Shown piece by piece: positions 1 to 8,392 of a DNA stretch of 13,013 nucleotides (within the stretch, counting starts at the first letter, position 1; each line of letters opens with the position of its first letter). Both the position numbers and the translations under genes were made by a program. Source of the stretch: Saccoglossus kowalevskii (lineage: Eukaryota; Hemichordata; Enteropneusta; Harrimaniidae); NCBI RefSeq assembly GCF_000003605.2, contig NW_003106601.1, forward strand, positions 120,119 to 133,131, given 5' to 3'. Under the pieces are notes generated by a model, which worked only from the letters and a program-made list of their open reading frames with translations, ran no database searches and was not told the DNA's origin.

Positions 1-106
1 CCGATAGGCTGCTTGTTTAAATTCCTTCTTTAATTTTATTGTTACACAGTACTGAATTTATGATGAACATTGTCTTAGAATTTATTATTCAATGGGTTAT
101 TTGTAG

Positions 107-225
107 ATTGCCACCTAATGTGAGTTTAGAAGAGGGCGCTCTGATAGAACCCTTGTCTGTTGCAGTATATAGTTGCAGTAGAGGAAACGTAGGACTAGGA
201 TCTAATGTTCTTATATGTGGGGCAG
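107..225 (+). CDS. SORD: Sorbitol dehydrogenase, internal exon A (catalytic domain to start of NAD-binding fold)
   Basis: This 119-bp exon encodes [18 protein letters not shown] followed by [21 protein letters not shown]. The pattern matches the middle of animal sorbitol dehydrogenase, an NAD-dependent, zinc-containing cytosolic enzyme that oxidises sorbitol to fructose in the polyol pathway. The EEGALIEP segment carries the glutamate placed next to the catalytic zinc in this family. The NVLICGAG stretch is the first beta strand and start of the glycine-rich nucleotide-binding loop. The acceptor is TTATTTGTAG at 97-106 and the donor is G|GTTAGT at 225/226. The exon begins with the last base of a codon and ends after the first base of a glycine codon, in phase with the exon at 12336. 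An earlier AG at 75-76 would add residues that do not resemble the family. A related polyol dehydrogenase is possible but less likely. Confidence 0.9.
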
Positions 226-331
226 GTTAGTATATTTCTGTTGTACTCAGTGAGAACCTAGAACTATTACTCTATAGAATGAGTGTACAAATACACTGTT
301 ATTTGACTTCTTCTTAGTTTTTTTGGTATTT

Positions 332-363
332 GACTCCCATGTGCGAAGCACACAATGGGAGTC
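332..363. repeat. GACTCCCAT / ATGGGAGTC hairpin
   Basis: GACTCCCAT at 332-340 is perfectly complementary to ATGGGAGTC at 355-363. Inside this stem, GTGC at 341-344 pairs with GCAC at 348-351 around a GAA loop, leaving a 3-base bulge at 352-354. The hairpin stands immediately before the dispersed repeat that starts near 395. A related motif, GCACATGGGAGT, recurs at 2807-2818. I infer that it is a terminal structure of a non-autonomous mobile element. No transcript or terminator role is supported. Confidence 0.7.
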
Positions 364-394
364 TTTGCAGTTAGTTTGATGTGTGTGTGTCCGT

Positions 395-700
395 CTGTTC
401 CACTGCTATCTCAAGAACCATACATCGGTTTTTGATAAAACTTGGTGCATAGATGTTCTGGGCCAATGCGCAGATTTGATTAGGTTTTGGTAAAATCCAT
501 GCATATTAATTACCTAATTTGCATGATAATTAGCTAATTTTTGGCTGTTCCATGACTGTTCCATGACTGTTCCACTGTTATTTAAAGAACCACACATTGG
601 ATTTTGATGAAACTTGGTACATAGATGCTCTGAACATATGCGCAGATTTGAATAGTTTTTGGAAAAAATCCATGCATATTAATTATCTAATTTGCATATG
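395..700 (+). repeat. Dispersed repeat, two diverged copies of a ~171-bp unit
   Basis: Two direct copies follow each other. The first begins CTGTTCCACTGCTATCTCAA at 395 and the second CTGTTCCACTGTTATTTAAA at 567. Both continue with an AAACTTGGT(G/A)CATAGATG block, a TGCGCAGATTTGA block and a CCATGCATATTAATTA block, ending in an AT-rich TTTGCAT segment. Between the copies an 11-bp CTGTTCCATGA motif is itself repeated (545-572). The strong similarity with scattered substitutions marks an old tandem duplication inside a mobile or satellite-like repeat. No protein is encoded. The same family reappears at 2526-2830. Confidence 0.8.
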
Positions 701-2525
701 ATCTCCGTCATCGCAGCCTTTCAGTTAGCAAGCAGTTTATGTTCGGGAAAGATTTGACGTGAAAAAATCATTCCCCCACGACACTACAGATGTTGGGCAA
801 GATTATACTTAGTCGATAAATATCCATCGGTCAGCACATCGATTACAAATTTTCGTGATGGAAAGCTCAGTAGAGGGCTTTTTCGTCGCTGGTCCACAGG
901 GTTGCATCAACCATGTGTCCGCCATTATTCTATTATGTCATTTAAGTGAACCGCCCTATGGTGCGTAAATTGACGTTTTTGATTGGTTATGCGATTGACC
1001 TCATGTCACATTTTCATTATACCGGATTCGGTAAAAAACACAGAGTTAAGCGGTCATGTACGTTCTATAAATCTAACCTTGCACACATAATCTTGTACTG
1101 ACGTGTTTTTTGTTCAAGAAAGACGTTCCATTTCATTTAACCCCCAGTTAACTCTTCACGTCCATGGTATTTGTGAGAGTTGAAAGACTTTTTGAACAAA
1201 TGACAAGTAACTAAATTGATTTGCGTCAAGCTGGGTGGCCCGAATTTGAATATCAGTGCATGAACTCTGGAGGTCATTGCCCAATGCCGCACGTAATTCA
1301 AACGCGTGGTTATTAGACTTCAGTCGAAATGTACGTGAATAATGCGTTCGAAGTGCGCTGCCCAGAGTTTATTATATTATAGTAAAATTTAATTTGACAT
1401 ATGGTATGCTTATGTTTCCGTAATTATTACGAATGCAACGCATTATCAAGTCGGTGATATTGAAATAATCACAGACCCATTACCCCGGGTCAGTGCCCTA
1501 ACAACAGTTAAAAAAAAACCTAATGAAAGCAATACATTACGAAGTTGAAATATTCAGAGCCGGTACAATATTGTAAACAAATTTGCGTAATTAGAAAAGC
1601 AGTGCACTAAGTAAACAACGTTGATATATTCAAAGCCAGTACAGAGTTGCATACAAGTTGCGTAATTACAGTAACTTCGGATATAATAACAATTTTACTA
1701 GATTGACACGCGGGCATGAAAGAAAAGGGTTGCTAAGGTAATGCGCCAGTTCAGTGCCTGACTTGGGGTCAAACTTCGGTCAACACACACTTGATGTCAG
1801 CATCGCCGCGCAGCAAGTTTCGCAAAAAAGTACCGGAAGTTCAATTGCGTCCCAAAATGATGTCGCTGATCACTCAGTTGTCGCAGCATGTGTTGTGTCA
1901 TGTCCATTTCGACTTTGGCTTAGTGCATGTTCTTGTTCACATAAAATGCGACCTCTCACCAATGTATTAAAACACTTTGAATTTATACTTTGCATGATTA
2001 TATTTGGTCAACGCGAAACATTATTTTTTCTAAACATTTTCTGAGACCATTTTTATCAACGCAGGGTTATTTTTCCAGACAGGATGGGCTTCGTAATATC
2101 TGCCATAACATCGCCCGGGCGATGCCTAGAAAAATAAAAAAAGGCAGTGCAGCCAGACGGCTACTTTGTAGCCACATGTTCATTGTTTGTTTGTGTACAG
2201 AGTGACCTTTGCCATTTCACTGTTTCATTTCAAGTGTAACATGGTGCGAGGTCCTTGACGCAGTGCGTGTTCTCTGCCCGACTATACGCCATGAATGTCA
2301 CTAGCCATGAGTCTCAGAGGCACTAAAAAAACATCCTGTAATCGTGTTCATTGGAAAACAAAACAAATCACTAATAAATTTATGAAAACAGCTCCTTTTT
2401 GAATCGATCTAAAAGTACTCTTTTAATTCGCTCACCAAAAACAAATAATTTCCGTTTTTACGCTATTAATTCGCACGCTTGAATAAATAATTATTTTTAC
2501 TATCGCGAATTAATTGAGTTTTTAC
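701..2525. other. Unrecognised intronic stretch lying between copies of the dispersed repeat
   Basis: I find no coding region, RNA gene or named mobile element here. Open frames such as 1754-2044 and 1990-2205 are short, show no recognisable domain and lack convincing splice borders. The region is less AT-extreme than its surroundings at 700-1340. It contains one small degenerate duplication near 1540-1675, listed separately. Because related repeats flank it in the same orientation, it may be the interior of a larger non-autonomous element or an insertion that split an older repeat array. Sequence alone does not decide between these. Confidence 0.4.
1541..1675 (+). repeat. Degenerate ~76-bp direct duplication
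   Basis: TTGAAATATTCAGAGCCGGT beginning at 1545 is repeated as TTGATATATTCAAAGCCAGT beginning at 1621. Each copy continues with GTACA, a TTG(T/C)A(A/T)ACAA block and TTGCGTAATTA. The copies are offset by 76 bp and differ at several positions and by small indels, so the duplication is old. No function is apparent. Confidence 0.6.
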
Positions 2526-2830
2526 GGTATATTAATTACCTACTTTGTATAATTAACCAATTCTAAGCTACTATTATTCCATTTCAATGAAACTTAGTAC
2601 AAAGATGCTCTAGGACAATGTACAAACCTGATCACATTTCAATAAAACTTAGTACATAGATGGTTTGTTACTTTGCACAGACCTCATTAGTTTTATACTC
2701 AAATCTGTTCATATTAATTTTCTGATTTGCATAATTGGTTTTCAGTTTTCAATATCTCAAGTACAAGTAATTTTAAATTATTTTTAACGTGTCTCCAATA
2801 CTCTCAGCACATGGGAGTTCTTTCTAAGCT
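2526..2830 (+). repeat. Diverged copy of the dispersed repeat family
   Basis: This region repeats the blocks seen at 395-700 in the same orientation: TATTAATTACCTA near 2528, CAATGAAACTTAGTACAAAG near 2586, AATAAAACTTAGTACATAGA near 2641, then CATATTAATTTTCTGATTTG near 2710. It ends with GCACATGGGAGT at 2807-2818, related to the hairpin motif at 332-363. It is more degraded than the left copies. The retrotransposon starts 35 bp beyond its right edge. Confidence 0.65.
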
Positions 2831-2864
2831 TTCTTTGATTTTATATTGTATCGTACTCGACCGT

Positions 2865-3095
2865 ATTCACTATGTTCAATTACCCACCATAGACTCCGGT
2901 CAGTCAAAATGACTATTTTGAACTGTAGGCATTAATCAGCGATTCAGCCGGTGACGGAGAGATAGAATCTAGGTCAAGGGAAGCCCCATGACCTCAAGAT
3001 TCTTTTACCCCTTACGTCACAAACCCACATGATCGAGACCACATGGCAGCGCCATAGGTAGCCGTCAATCACTCTGATTTTTTCTCCGCCTCGAG
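2865..3095 (+). repeat. Left inverted terminal repeat of the DIRS-like element
   Basis: This 231-bp segment is the reverse complement of 7606-7837 at roughly 90% identity by eye. It begins ATTCAC at 2865 and ends with CTCGAG at 3090-3095. The best conserved part is the block covering 2947-3070. Differences are mostly single substitutions, a 2-base indel near 2879 and a small indel near 3080. In DIRS elements these ends carry the recombinase substrate, and the left repeat usually holds the promoter. I see no core promoter motif that I would call. Confidence 0.93.
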
Positions 3096-3693
3096 TGGAG
3101 ATGAAATCTAGCAAGCTCTGCTGGATCGCCTGCTTTTTTTTTTCTGTCCGGGTTTCTAGCTTGGGTTGTTGCCGCTGCACGGCATCCGACATTGTAGCTG
3201 GTAGGACAAGTTTTCCTTGTCATTTTTACCCTTATGTCGTTTTCCCCTTTGTGTGTAGTATTTTTCACAACAAAGAAATTAAAACCCGGCGCCTCTACGT
3301 AACCACTGGTTGGTTTCGCGGCGGAACCTTTTACAACCCTATTTCTTTTTTTCCCTCATGCATGTCGTCTTTTATTTACAATGTATTTAGCATTATATAG
3401 ATGTAATGACAGCACCAGGGCTCGCTGCCGCTTTCTTTATAGTCTCCTCGTGTTTCGAGTCGACTGTGCAGTGGTTATATTCAGAATTTACCAGCAGAGA
3501 ACCCACATCCGAGATACTTTGTCATAGCTGCATGCAGGGTTCGGGGTTTTTGTGTGAAGGTGCGTGTTTTTTCACTGGAGTTCTGAGGCCTGAGATTTTC
3601 TTTCAGAGCCATCAAAATCGCTGAGACTGACCGCGTCACAGCAAGGTCGCGCGTCCAGTAAACAAATTGGTTAAAGTGAGTTACGTGTTTTGC
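3096..3693 (+). other. Leader region between left terminal repeat and Gag relic
   Basis: This stretch contains short open frames (3095-3400, 3406-3624), but none resembles a known protein and neither continues into the Gag-like frame at 3694. It is probably the untranslated leader of the retrotransposon transcript or a decayed upstream portion of its first gene. A run of nine T's occurs near 3133-3141. Confidence 0.4.
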
Positions 3694-4950
3694 ATGAGTG
3701 GAAAGTCCTCACACTCGGCTACCGGTACTTCGTGTACAGGCACGTCGACTAAGAAGCCTGACAGTGGAGGTTCCGATATTTTTCTCGGTCTCGCCCGCTG
3801 ATTGGAGGGCATCCTCACAGTTTCTTTTTTCAGGCGGTGCTTTACCCGATTTTACCAGCTGCAGCGAGGCTGTGCCCCTGGAGGCTTTCCTCCTATGGGG
3901 CCCGTTGCGGGTCTTTTTGTGGACCCTTCCTCGCACGACGCCGGGTTTGCCTCCGAGTTGAGGGCTTTGGTCGAAGGACTGTCGGGGCAATTGCGTCCCT
4001 GGCAGGCCGGGTAGATCAGACGCAACGACCCAACAGGGTGCTGGCAGCCAAGCCTCCGATCTCGGGGCAGGGCTTTCAGGGCAGAGCACACGTTGACCCC
4101 CCACTTTCAGCCAGCTAGGGTTTGTCGCGCGGTAACGGTACAACGGTAACAAATTTATCCTTGTGTCTCCGCTGTGGGATTTTGACTCCTTTCTTATCAA
4201 CCCACGGGCGTCCCCAGAGAGAACACACTCCCTCTCACATATTTAAAGTGAAAGAGGACGCAGTTCGCTCGCGTCGGATACAGCCGGTACTTTGGGCGGT
4301 CCCTCAGAGTCTTCCATCTGTATGACTCGGTGAGCCACGCTTTTGGGGTGAGGCGGAGTATCATCGATCCCAGTGATACAATGTAGATACCCCCACCCTT
4401 GATCCTAAAGCAACCACCTAAGGTTGCTTCAACGCTTATGGGATCATGGGCGTCGGGATCCAAAGCAACCCCATCACCACGTCTCTCCCTGTCCGTCTGA
4501 GTGCGGAGTGGGGCGTAGAGCACACAAACAGTGTTGATGGGCGGCATTGGTCAGCGGCGGAGGATGTAATGCTTAAGGCCTCTGGGTGGGGATAACATTT
4601 AGGCAACACTTCCCACTGGACCAAACGCTACCCGGTCGGTGTGGTTTTGAGATCAGACCCCATAGCGTGGGATGAGACCAAAATGCCCCCAACCGGATTC
4701 CAAGGCTCCTTCCCCAGATCCCGGTGCCACGAATTTGGCAAACCGGGCAAAGGGGGATAGCCGTGTTCCATGGGTGTCTTTGCCAATTGAAGACGACACT
4801 TCCAGCCCTGAGGGCAGAGTTGCTTGAGCGCATTATTATGCATGCCCAGGACTCTGGAGACCTTGGAGGCAGAACGCACCAGCCTCCTAGACCAGACCTG
4901 AAATCTCCATTTCCTCCCGTCAGTGTCTCCCCTGTTGGGCACTGCCAGGG
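3694..4950 (+). pseudogene. Decayed Gag-like first gene of the DIRS-like element
   Basis: An ATG at 3694 opens a Ser/Thr-rich N-terminus starting MSGKSSHSATGTS. The same frame continues past one TGA at 3799-3801 into a stretch with FPPMGPVAG and DPSSHDAGFASELRALVEG, ending at 4014. Further fragments in other frames include YDSVSHAFGVRRSIIDPSD (about 4320-4376) and a proline-rich PPPLILK segment near 4392. Position (first gene after the leader, before RT), low-complexity N-terminus and length suit the nucleocapsid-like Gag of DIRS elements. Gag proteins are poorly conserved, so the assignment rests largely on position. Several stops and frame changes make it non-functional. The border with the RT gene is not visible. 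Confidence 0.6.
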
Positions 4951-4956
4951 GACTCA

Positions 4957-5520
4957 ATGAGACAGGAAGTAGCAGTTTGCTGGGAAAGACACCATACACA
5001 GGGTACAACAGCCGGAACTAAGTCCAGGCTTCTAGCCAAATGTGTTCGTAATACCAAATCTACAAGTGGCAGGCGTCCAGTTCTGGACCTAGGCAGACTG
5101 AAAAAGTACGTGCTCCTTGATCGGTTCCACATGGAGACACCATTCAGGGTTCTTCTCTCCATCCACCGTTTTGACTGGCTAGCCCCACTAGACTTAAGCG
5201 GGGCCTACCTGCACATACCGATGCACCCAGCGAGTTGCCATCTCCTTTGAATCACCAACTGGACCAGATGTCGGTACACCTCAATCCGTACCCAGACTAC
5301 TAGTTACCAACAACCTGGCCAAGGGGTTAATAGCCAAACGCATCAAGCTAACACAGGATTTACTTCACCAGTTGGGCTCATTAGTAAATCGACAAGTCCC
5401 ACCTTGACCCAACGCGCAGTTGGTGTCCCTGGGCATGGAGTTTTGACACAGAGGTAAGCTTGGCTTAGCTATTTCAAGCGTGTTGCTTAGCGCTAAGCAG
5501 CCTAGCCAAATGCCTAGTCA
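4957..5520 (+). pseudogene. Reverse transcriptase relic (DIRS type) with internal deletion
   Basis: In a healthy element this domain copies the RNA genome into DNA. The frame 4957-5250 contains RPVLDLGRLKKYV, then FHMETPF and LDLSGAYLHIP. These are the palm motifs typical of DIRS/Ty3-like RTs, with the motif A aspartate at 5191-5193. The frame stops at 5248-5250. A second frame resumes near 5297 with LLVTNNLAKGLIAKRIKL and, past a TGA at 5405, LVSLGMEF, which in the family lie downstream of the YxDD catalytic box. Only about 45 bp separate the two parts where the family has some 50-60 residues. The fingers/palm segment and the intact double-aspartate box are therefore missing. A YPD remnant at about 5289-5297 may be what is left of that box. 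The copy is catalytically dead. Confidence 0.85.
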
Positions 5521-5523
5521 GTG

Positions 5524-6300
5524 TCCCTTCGTGAGCTAATGTGGATCATCTGAATGATGACCTCGGTTCGAAGGGTCGTTCCCCAGGCCGCACTATGCAG
5601 CCGCCCGGTATAACGCTTGTTATAACGCCGAGCTCTCCTATGGGAACTAGGTAGGGGGGTTTCGATCTCGGATGAAGTGAAGGAAGCCCTGCCCTGGTGG
5701 TCGTCACTGGCCACGGGCAGAGGGGCTCCCTTGGACCCGCTCACCGCAGGTATGACTCTGGTAACAGATGCCTCCCCCTAGGGTTGGGGAGCGCATCTAT
5801 TGGATGAACAAGCCCAAGGATATGACTCCCGCATTAGTTTCGGGACTACCATATCAACCCGCTCGAACTGAGAGCAGTCTACTTAGCACTACCACGCTTT
5901 CTACCCGTAGTTCGAGACCACAGAGGCAACGCAACAATGGTCTCCTTCAAGAAGGAGGGGGGACTCATTCCCCATCGTTGTTAGTCCTAGCGGAGCAAAA
6001 TCCTCCTTTGGTGCCTGGAATATGTGGAGCGAACCGCACACCACCTTCCAGGGGTGAGGAACAGTCTGGCAACGCCCTTTCAAGGCGACTCCATCTCCAG
6101 AACACGGAGTGGCTGATACCACAGTGGGTAGTCTCCAGGCTGTTTCGGCTGTGGACGGTCCAAGGTTAGACCGGTTTGCCGCACCCTGGAACACCAAGCT
6201 CCCGACGTACGTAACACTCCTGCTGACTCCAGGAGCCTGGGCCAAGCAGGGCCTAGTTTCCACTTCTGTCGGAAACGATAGTCGAAACACCAGCAGTACT
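5524..6300 (+). pseudogene. RNase H domain and RT-RNase H C-terminal relic of the DIRS-like element
   Basis: RNase H degrades the RNA strand of the RNA/DNA hybrid. One frame from 5524 reads through several stops (TGA, two TAAs, TAG at 5779) and contains EVKEALPWWSSLATGRGAPL, then LVTDAS and GWGAHL. The first catalytic Asp is at 5767-5769. A frameshift near 5845 moves to a frame with INPLELRAVYLALPRFLPVV, whose Glu at 5865-5867 is the second catalytic acid. At 5925-5927 a Gly stands where the family normally has Asp before an Asn. Further on, LPGVRNSLATPFQGD has Thr where the last Asp is expected. The downstream WVVSRLFRLW and DRFAAPWNTKLP segments, in yet other frames, match the linker that follows RNase H in DIRS elements. 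The gene is clearly inactive. Confidence 0.85.
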
Positions 6301-6362
6301 TCTGGACTCACCGGACCTGCCATCCCAACCAGACGGCGCACTACCAACGAGCCCAGCGGGTA

Positions 6363-7355
6363 TCACTTACACGCATAGAGGCTCTCAGTAGACCCGCACA
6401 CACGAAAGCTTTATCTGAGCGGGCTGCCAATGTCCTGGTCATGGCAAACAGGGATTCCACCAACGCAGCTTACATTTCTAGGCTGCGAGCATACACTGGT
6501 TAGTGTAGCGGAAGGGAGATTGATCGATACCATCCCTCTATTGGCCAGGTAGCAGGTTCCTTCGTCCACCTGTTTGACGAAGTGGGTTTGTGCTACGCAG
6601 CGATCGTTGGCTACAGGTCAGCCTTGTCCCCCACCATTCAAACGTACGGGAACAAGACTAACCGATTGTCCTATTATTAGGAGACTATTTATTGCTTTCC
6701 AGACGCTGAGACTCCATACAAGGGAACCGCCCAACTGGGACTTGTCGGCTGTGTTGTCCGCTCTAAGCAGACCGCCCTTTGAGCCTCTCCGATCAGCACC
6801 ACTCAAATTTTTGATGTGGAAAATAGTCTTCCTACTGGCTCTCGCCTCAGGTAGGCGTCGGCCAGAGCTGGGGGCATTGTCCTTCTCGGATGATGTACCG
6901 CCATTATGGACAATCAAGTTGTGCTAAAGACATGAATCGGGTTTCTCGCCTAGAACCAAATCCCAGGACACGATCCACCCCCCACCTAACCCCCACAGCA
7001 CCTCCCACCCCTAGGTTGGGTCCCGTCATAGCGGGTCTGTCTTGGTTTGCTGACCCAGCCTGAACGACCGCTAGGGTCCCTGCGCATAAGCAATAAGTCA
7101 GTCCGGCATTTTATGCGGACAGATTTCTCTACCATCAGCACTCCCCTGGGAGCTCCCAGGTCCCGCTTTACGGCATATGCCCTCATGCAGAACTGTTTCG
7201 GTCTCTACTTTGAAAGCTTACTACCCCCCAGAATTTGGTTGGGGTCTAGCTTTCTCGGGCACACCGAACCCTGTCATCATAGCAGCATTTTGGCTCCTTG
7301 CTCTGGGGAGAGCACAGGCATGGTAAGACACCACCCTTTTTTGGGTCTTAACTAG
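6363..7355 (+). pseudogene. Tyrosine recombinase relic of the DIRS-like element
   Basis: This enzyme inserts the circular DNA copy and replaces an integrase. The first frame reads ALSERAANVLVMANRDSTNA, AYISRLRAYTG, a TAG at 6501-6503, then HPSIGQVAGSFVHLFDEVGL and GYRSALSPTI up to a TAG at 6678. This is the SAM-like core-binding domain of phage-integrase-type recombinases. After a frameshift near 6670 the next frame (to 6927) has PPNWDLSAVLSALSRPPFEP and FLLALASGRRRPELGAL, the start of the catalytic domain with the conserved box I arginine around 6853-6861. Sequence 7047-7355 occupies the position of the catalytic C-terminus, but I cannot place the H-x-x-R or tyrosine motifs. The C-rich stretch 6970-7015 is non-coding in appearance. 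Confidence 0.85.
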
Positions 7356-7451
7356 GGTGTTGAGTTTGTTGTCATCCCGGACTGGGAAAAGACTTTCATC
7401 CTTTTTTTTCTGTTTGCTCGGAAAAACCCGCCACCTATCGGTGTCTGACTC

Positions 7452-7564
7452 TGCCTACAGTTCAAAATAGTCATTTTGACTGACCAGAGTCTATGGTGGG
7501 TAATTGAAGGTAGTGAATTTAGGTGCCTATTCACATAGTTCATACCCACCATAAACTCTGGGTC
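7452..7564. repeat. Internal complementary region (ICR) of the DIRS-like element
   Basis: The left half, 7452-7518, is the reverse complement of the element's outer left end 2865-2931: both are 67 bp and differ at 3 positions. The right half, 7529-7564, is the reverse complement of the outer right end (about 7802-7837), with a few substitutions and divergence beyond about 7560. The halves are end-specific: the left half shares AATTGAA and TAGTCATTTTG with the left repeat, while the right half shares ACATAGTTCATACCC with the right repeat. Ten bases (TTAGGTGCCT) lie between the two. In the accepted DIRS model this region bridges the two cDNA ends so that they can be joined into a circle. Confidence 0.92.
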
Positions 7565-7605
7565 CCCCCAACCTCTCCACTCTTTCCATTGCATTGGTCT
7601 AAGTC

Positions 7606-7837
7606 CTCGAGGCAGAGAGAAAGGAACCAGAGTGATTGACGGCTACCTATGGCGCTGCCATGTGGCCTCGATCACATGGGTTCGTGACGTAAGGGGTAAA
7701 AGAATCTTGAGGTCATGGGGCTTCCCCTGACCTAGATTCTATCTCTTCGTCACTGGCAGAATCGCTGATTAATGCATACAGTTCAAAATAGCCATTTTGA
7801 CTGACCGGAGTCTATGGTGGGTATGAACTATGTGAAT
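7606..7837 (-). repeat. Right inverted terminal repeat of the DIRS-like element
   Basis: This 232-bp segment begins CTCGAG at 7606-7611 and ends GTGAAT at 7832-7837. It is the inverse of 2865-3095. The central block with the CTTGAGGTCATGGGGCTTCC segment is essentially identical between the two ends. The three bases after GTGAAT (AGG) also match the ICR, so the true end may lie up to 3 bp further right. Confidence 0.93.
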
Positions 7838-7995
7838 AGGAGAGTTCGGAGAACCCTCGCCTAAGTTAGTGCCCATACTCAGCTAAGCGCCCACCCGCCA
7901 CTTTCGGGACATTTCTATTTTAAGGTTTATGTTTGGCTAAGCCCCATCCCCTTCAGAATGCCCCTAATTTGACTGTATACACTAAACTTGGTCTT
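7838..7995. other. Spacer between retrotransposon and minisatellite
   Basis: This is 158 bp of intron sequence without a recognisable repeat, gene or regulatory element. It contains TCTATTTTAAGG near 7914. The spacer and 12274-12335 are presumably the sequences that flanked the minisatellite before it expanded. Confidence 0.5.
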
Positions 7996-8392
7996 TGCTA
8001 TCAGCCAGGGCCTGCATGCTATCAGCCAGGGCCTGCATGCTATCAGCCAATGTAATGTAGCCAACCAGTCTGGGCCTGCATGCTATCAGCCAGGGCCTGC
8101 ATGCTATCAGCCAATGAAATGTAGCCAACCAGTCTGGGCCTGCATGCTATCAGCCAATGTAATGTAGCCAACCAGCCTGGGCCAGCATGCTATCAGCCAA
8201 TGTAATGTAACCAACCAGTCTGGGCCTGCATGCTATCAGCCAATGTAATGTAGCCAACCAGCCTGAGCCTGCATGCTATCAGCCAATGTAATGTAACCAA
8301 CCAGCCTGGGCCTGCATGCTATCAGCCAGGGCCTGCATGCTATCAGCCAATGTAATGTAGCCAACCAGTCTGGGCCTGCATGCTATCAGCCA

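Larger units (their letters stand above)
2865..7837 (+). mobile_element. DIRS-like tyrosine-recombinase retrotransposon, full-length but coding-dead
   Basis: DIRS elements encode Gag, a reverse transcriptase with RNase H, and a tyrosine recombinase instead of an integrase. They insert without target-site duplication through a circular DNA intermediate. Four things in the sequence support the call: inverted terminal repeats at 2865-3095 and 7606-7837; an internal complementary region at 7452-7564 matching both outer ends; RT and RNase H motifs between 4957 and 6180; and a tyrosine-recombinase segment at 6381-6927. The order Gag, RT, RNase H, recombinase, ICR, right repeat is the DIRS order. 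PAT and Ngaro relatives have split direct repeats instead. At 4,973 bp it is slightly shorter than typical members. All reading frames are broken, and there is no obvious target duplication (CGACCGT to the left, AGGAGAG to the right), as expected. It lies in the same orientation as SORD. Confidence 0.94.

Noticed and set aside
39-106. Extending the first SORD exon upstream to a methionine at 39 or to an acceptor at 76
   Set aside because: The added residues ([15 protein letters not shown]...) do not match the enzyme, while the homology begins exactly at the TTTGTAG acceptor at 106.
1754-2205. Two overlapping small plus-strand open frames
   Set aside because: They have no domain, no splice context and no resemblance to known proteins. 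They are best explained as chance in intronic sequence.
3709-4200. Long minus-strand open frame of 163 residues
   Set aside because: It lies opposite the GC-rich Gag-like region, has no recognisable domain, and the plus strand carries the element's genes.
4197-5162. Several overlapping minus-strand open frames
   Set aside because: They are mutually overlapping and without recognisable motifs. They mirror the decayed Gag and RT region.
5901-6347. Minus-strand open frame of 148 residues
   Set aside because: It is the antisense of the RNase H relic, which is clearly identified on the plus strand.
2865-7837. LTR retrotransposon or integrated virus instead of DIRS
   Set aside because: The terminal repeats are inverted, not direct. 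No integrase or protease is seen, a tyrosine-recombinase segment and an ICR are present, and there is no envelope-like gene.
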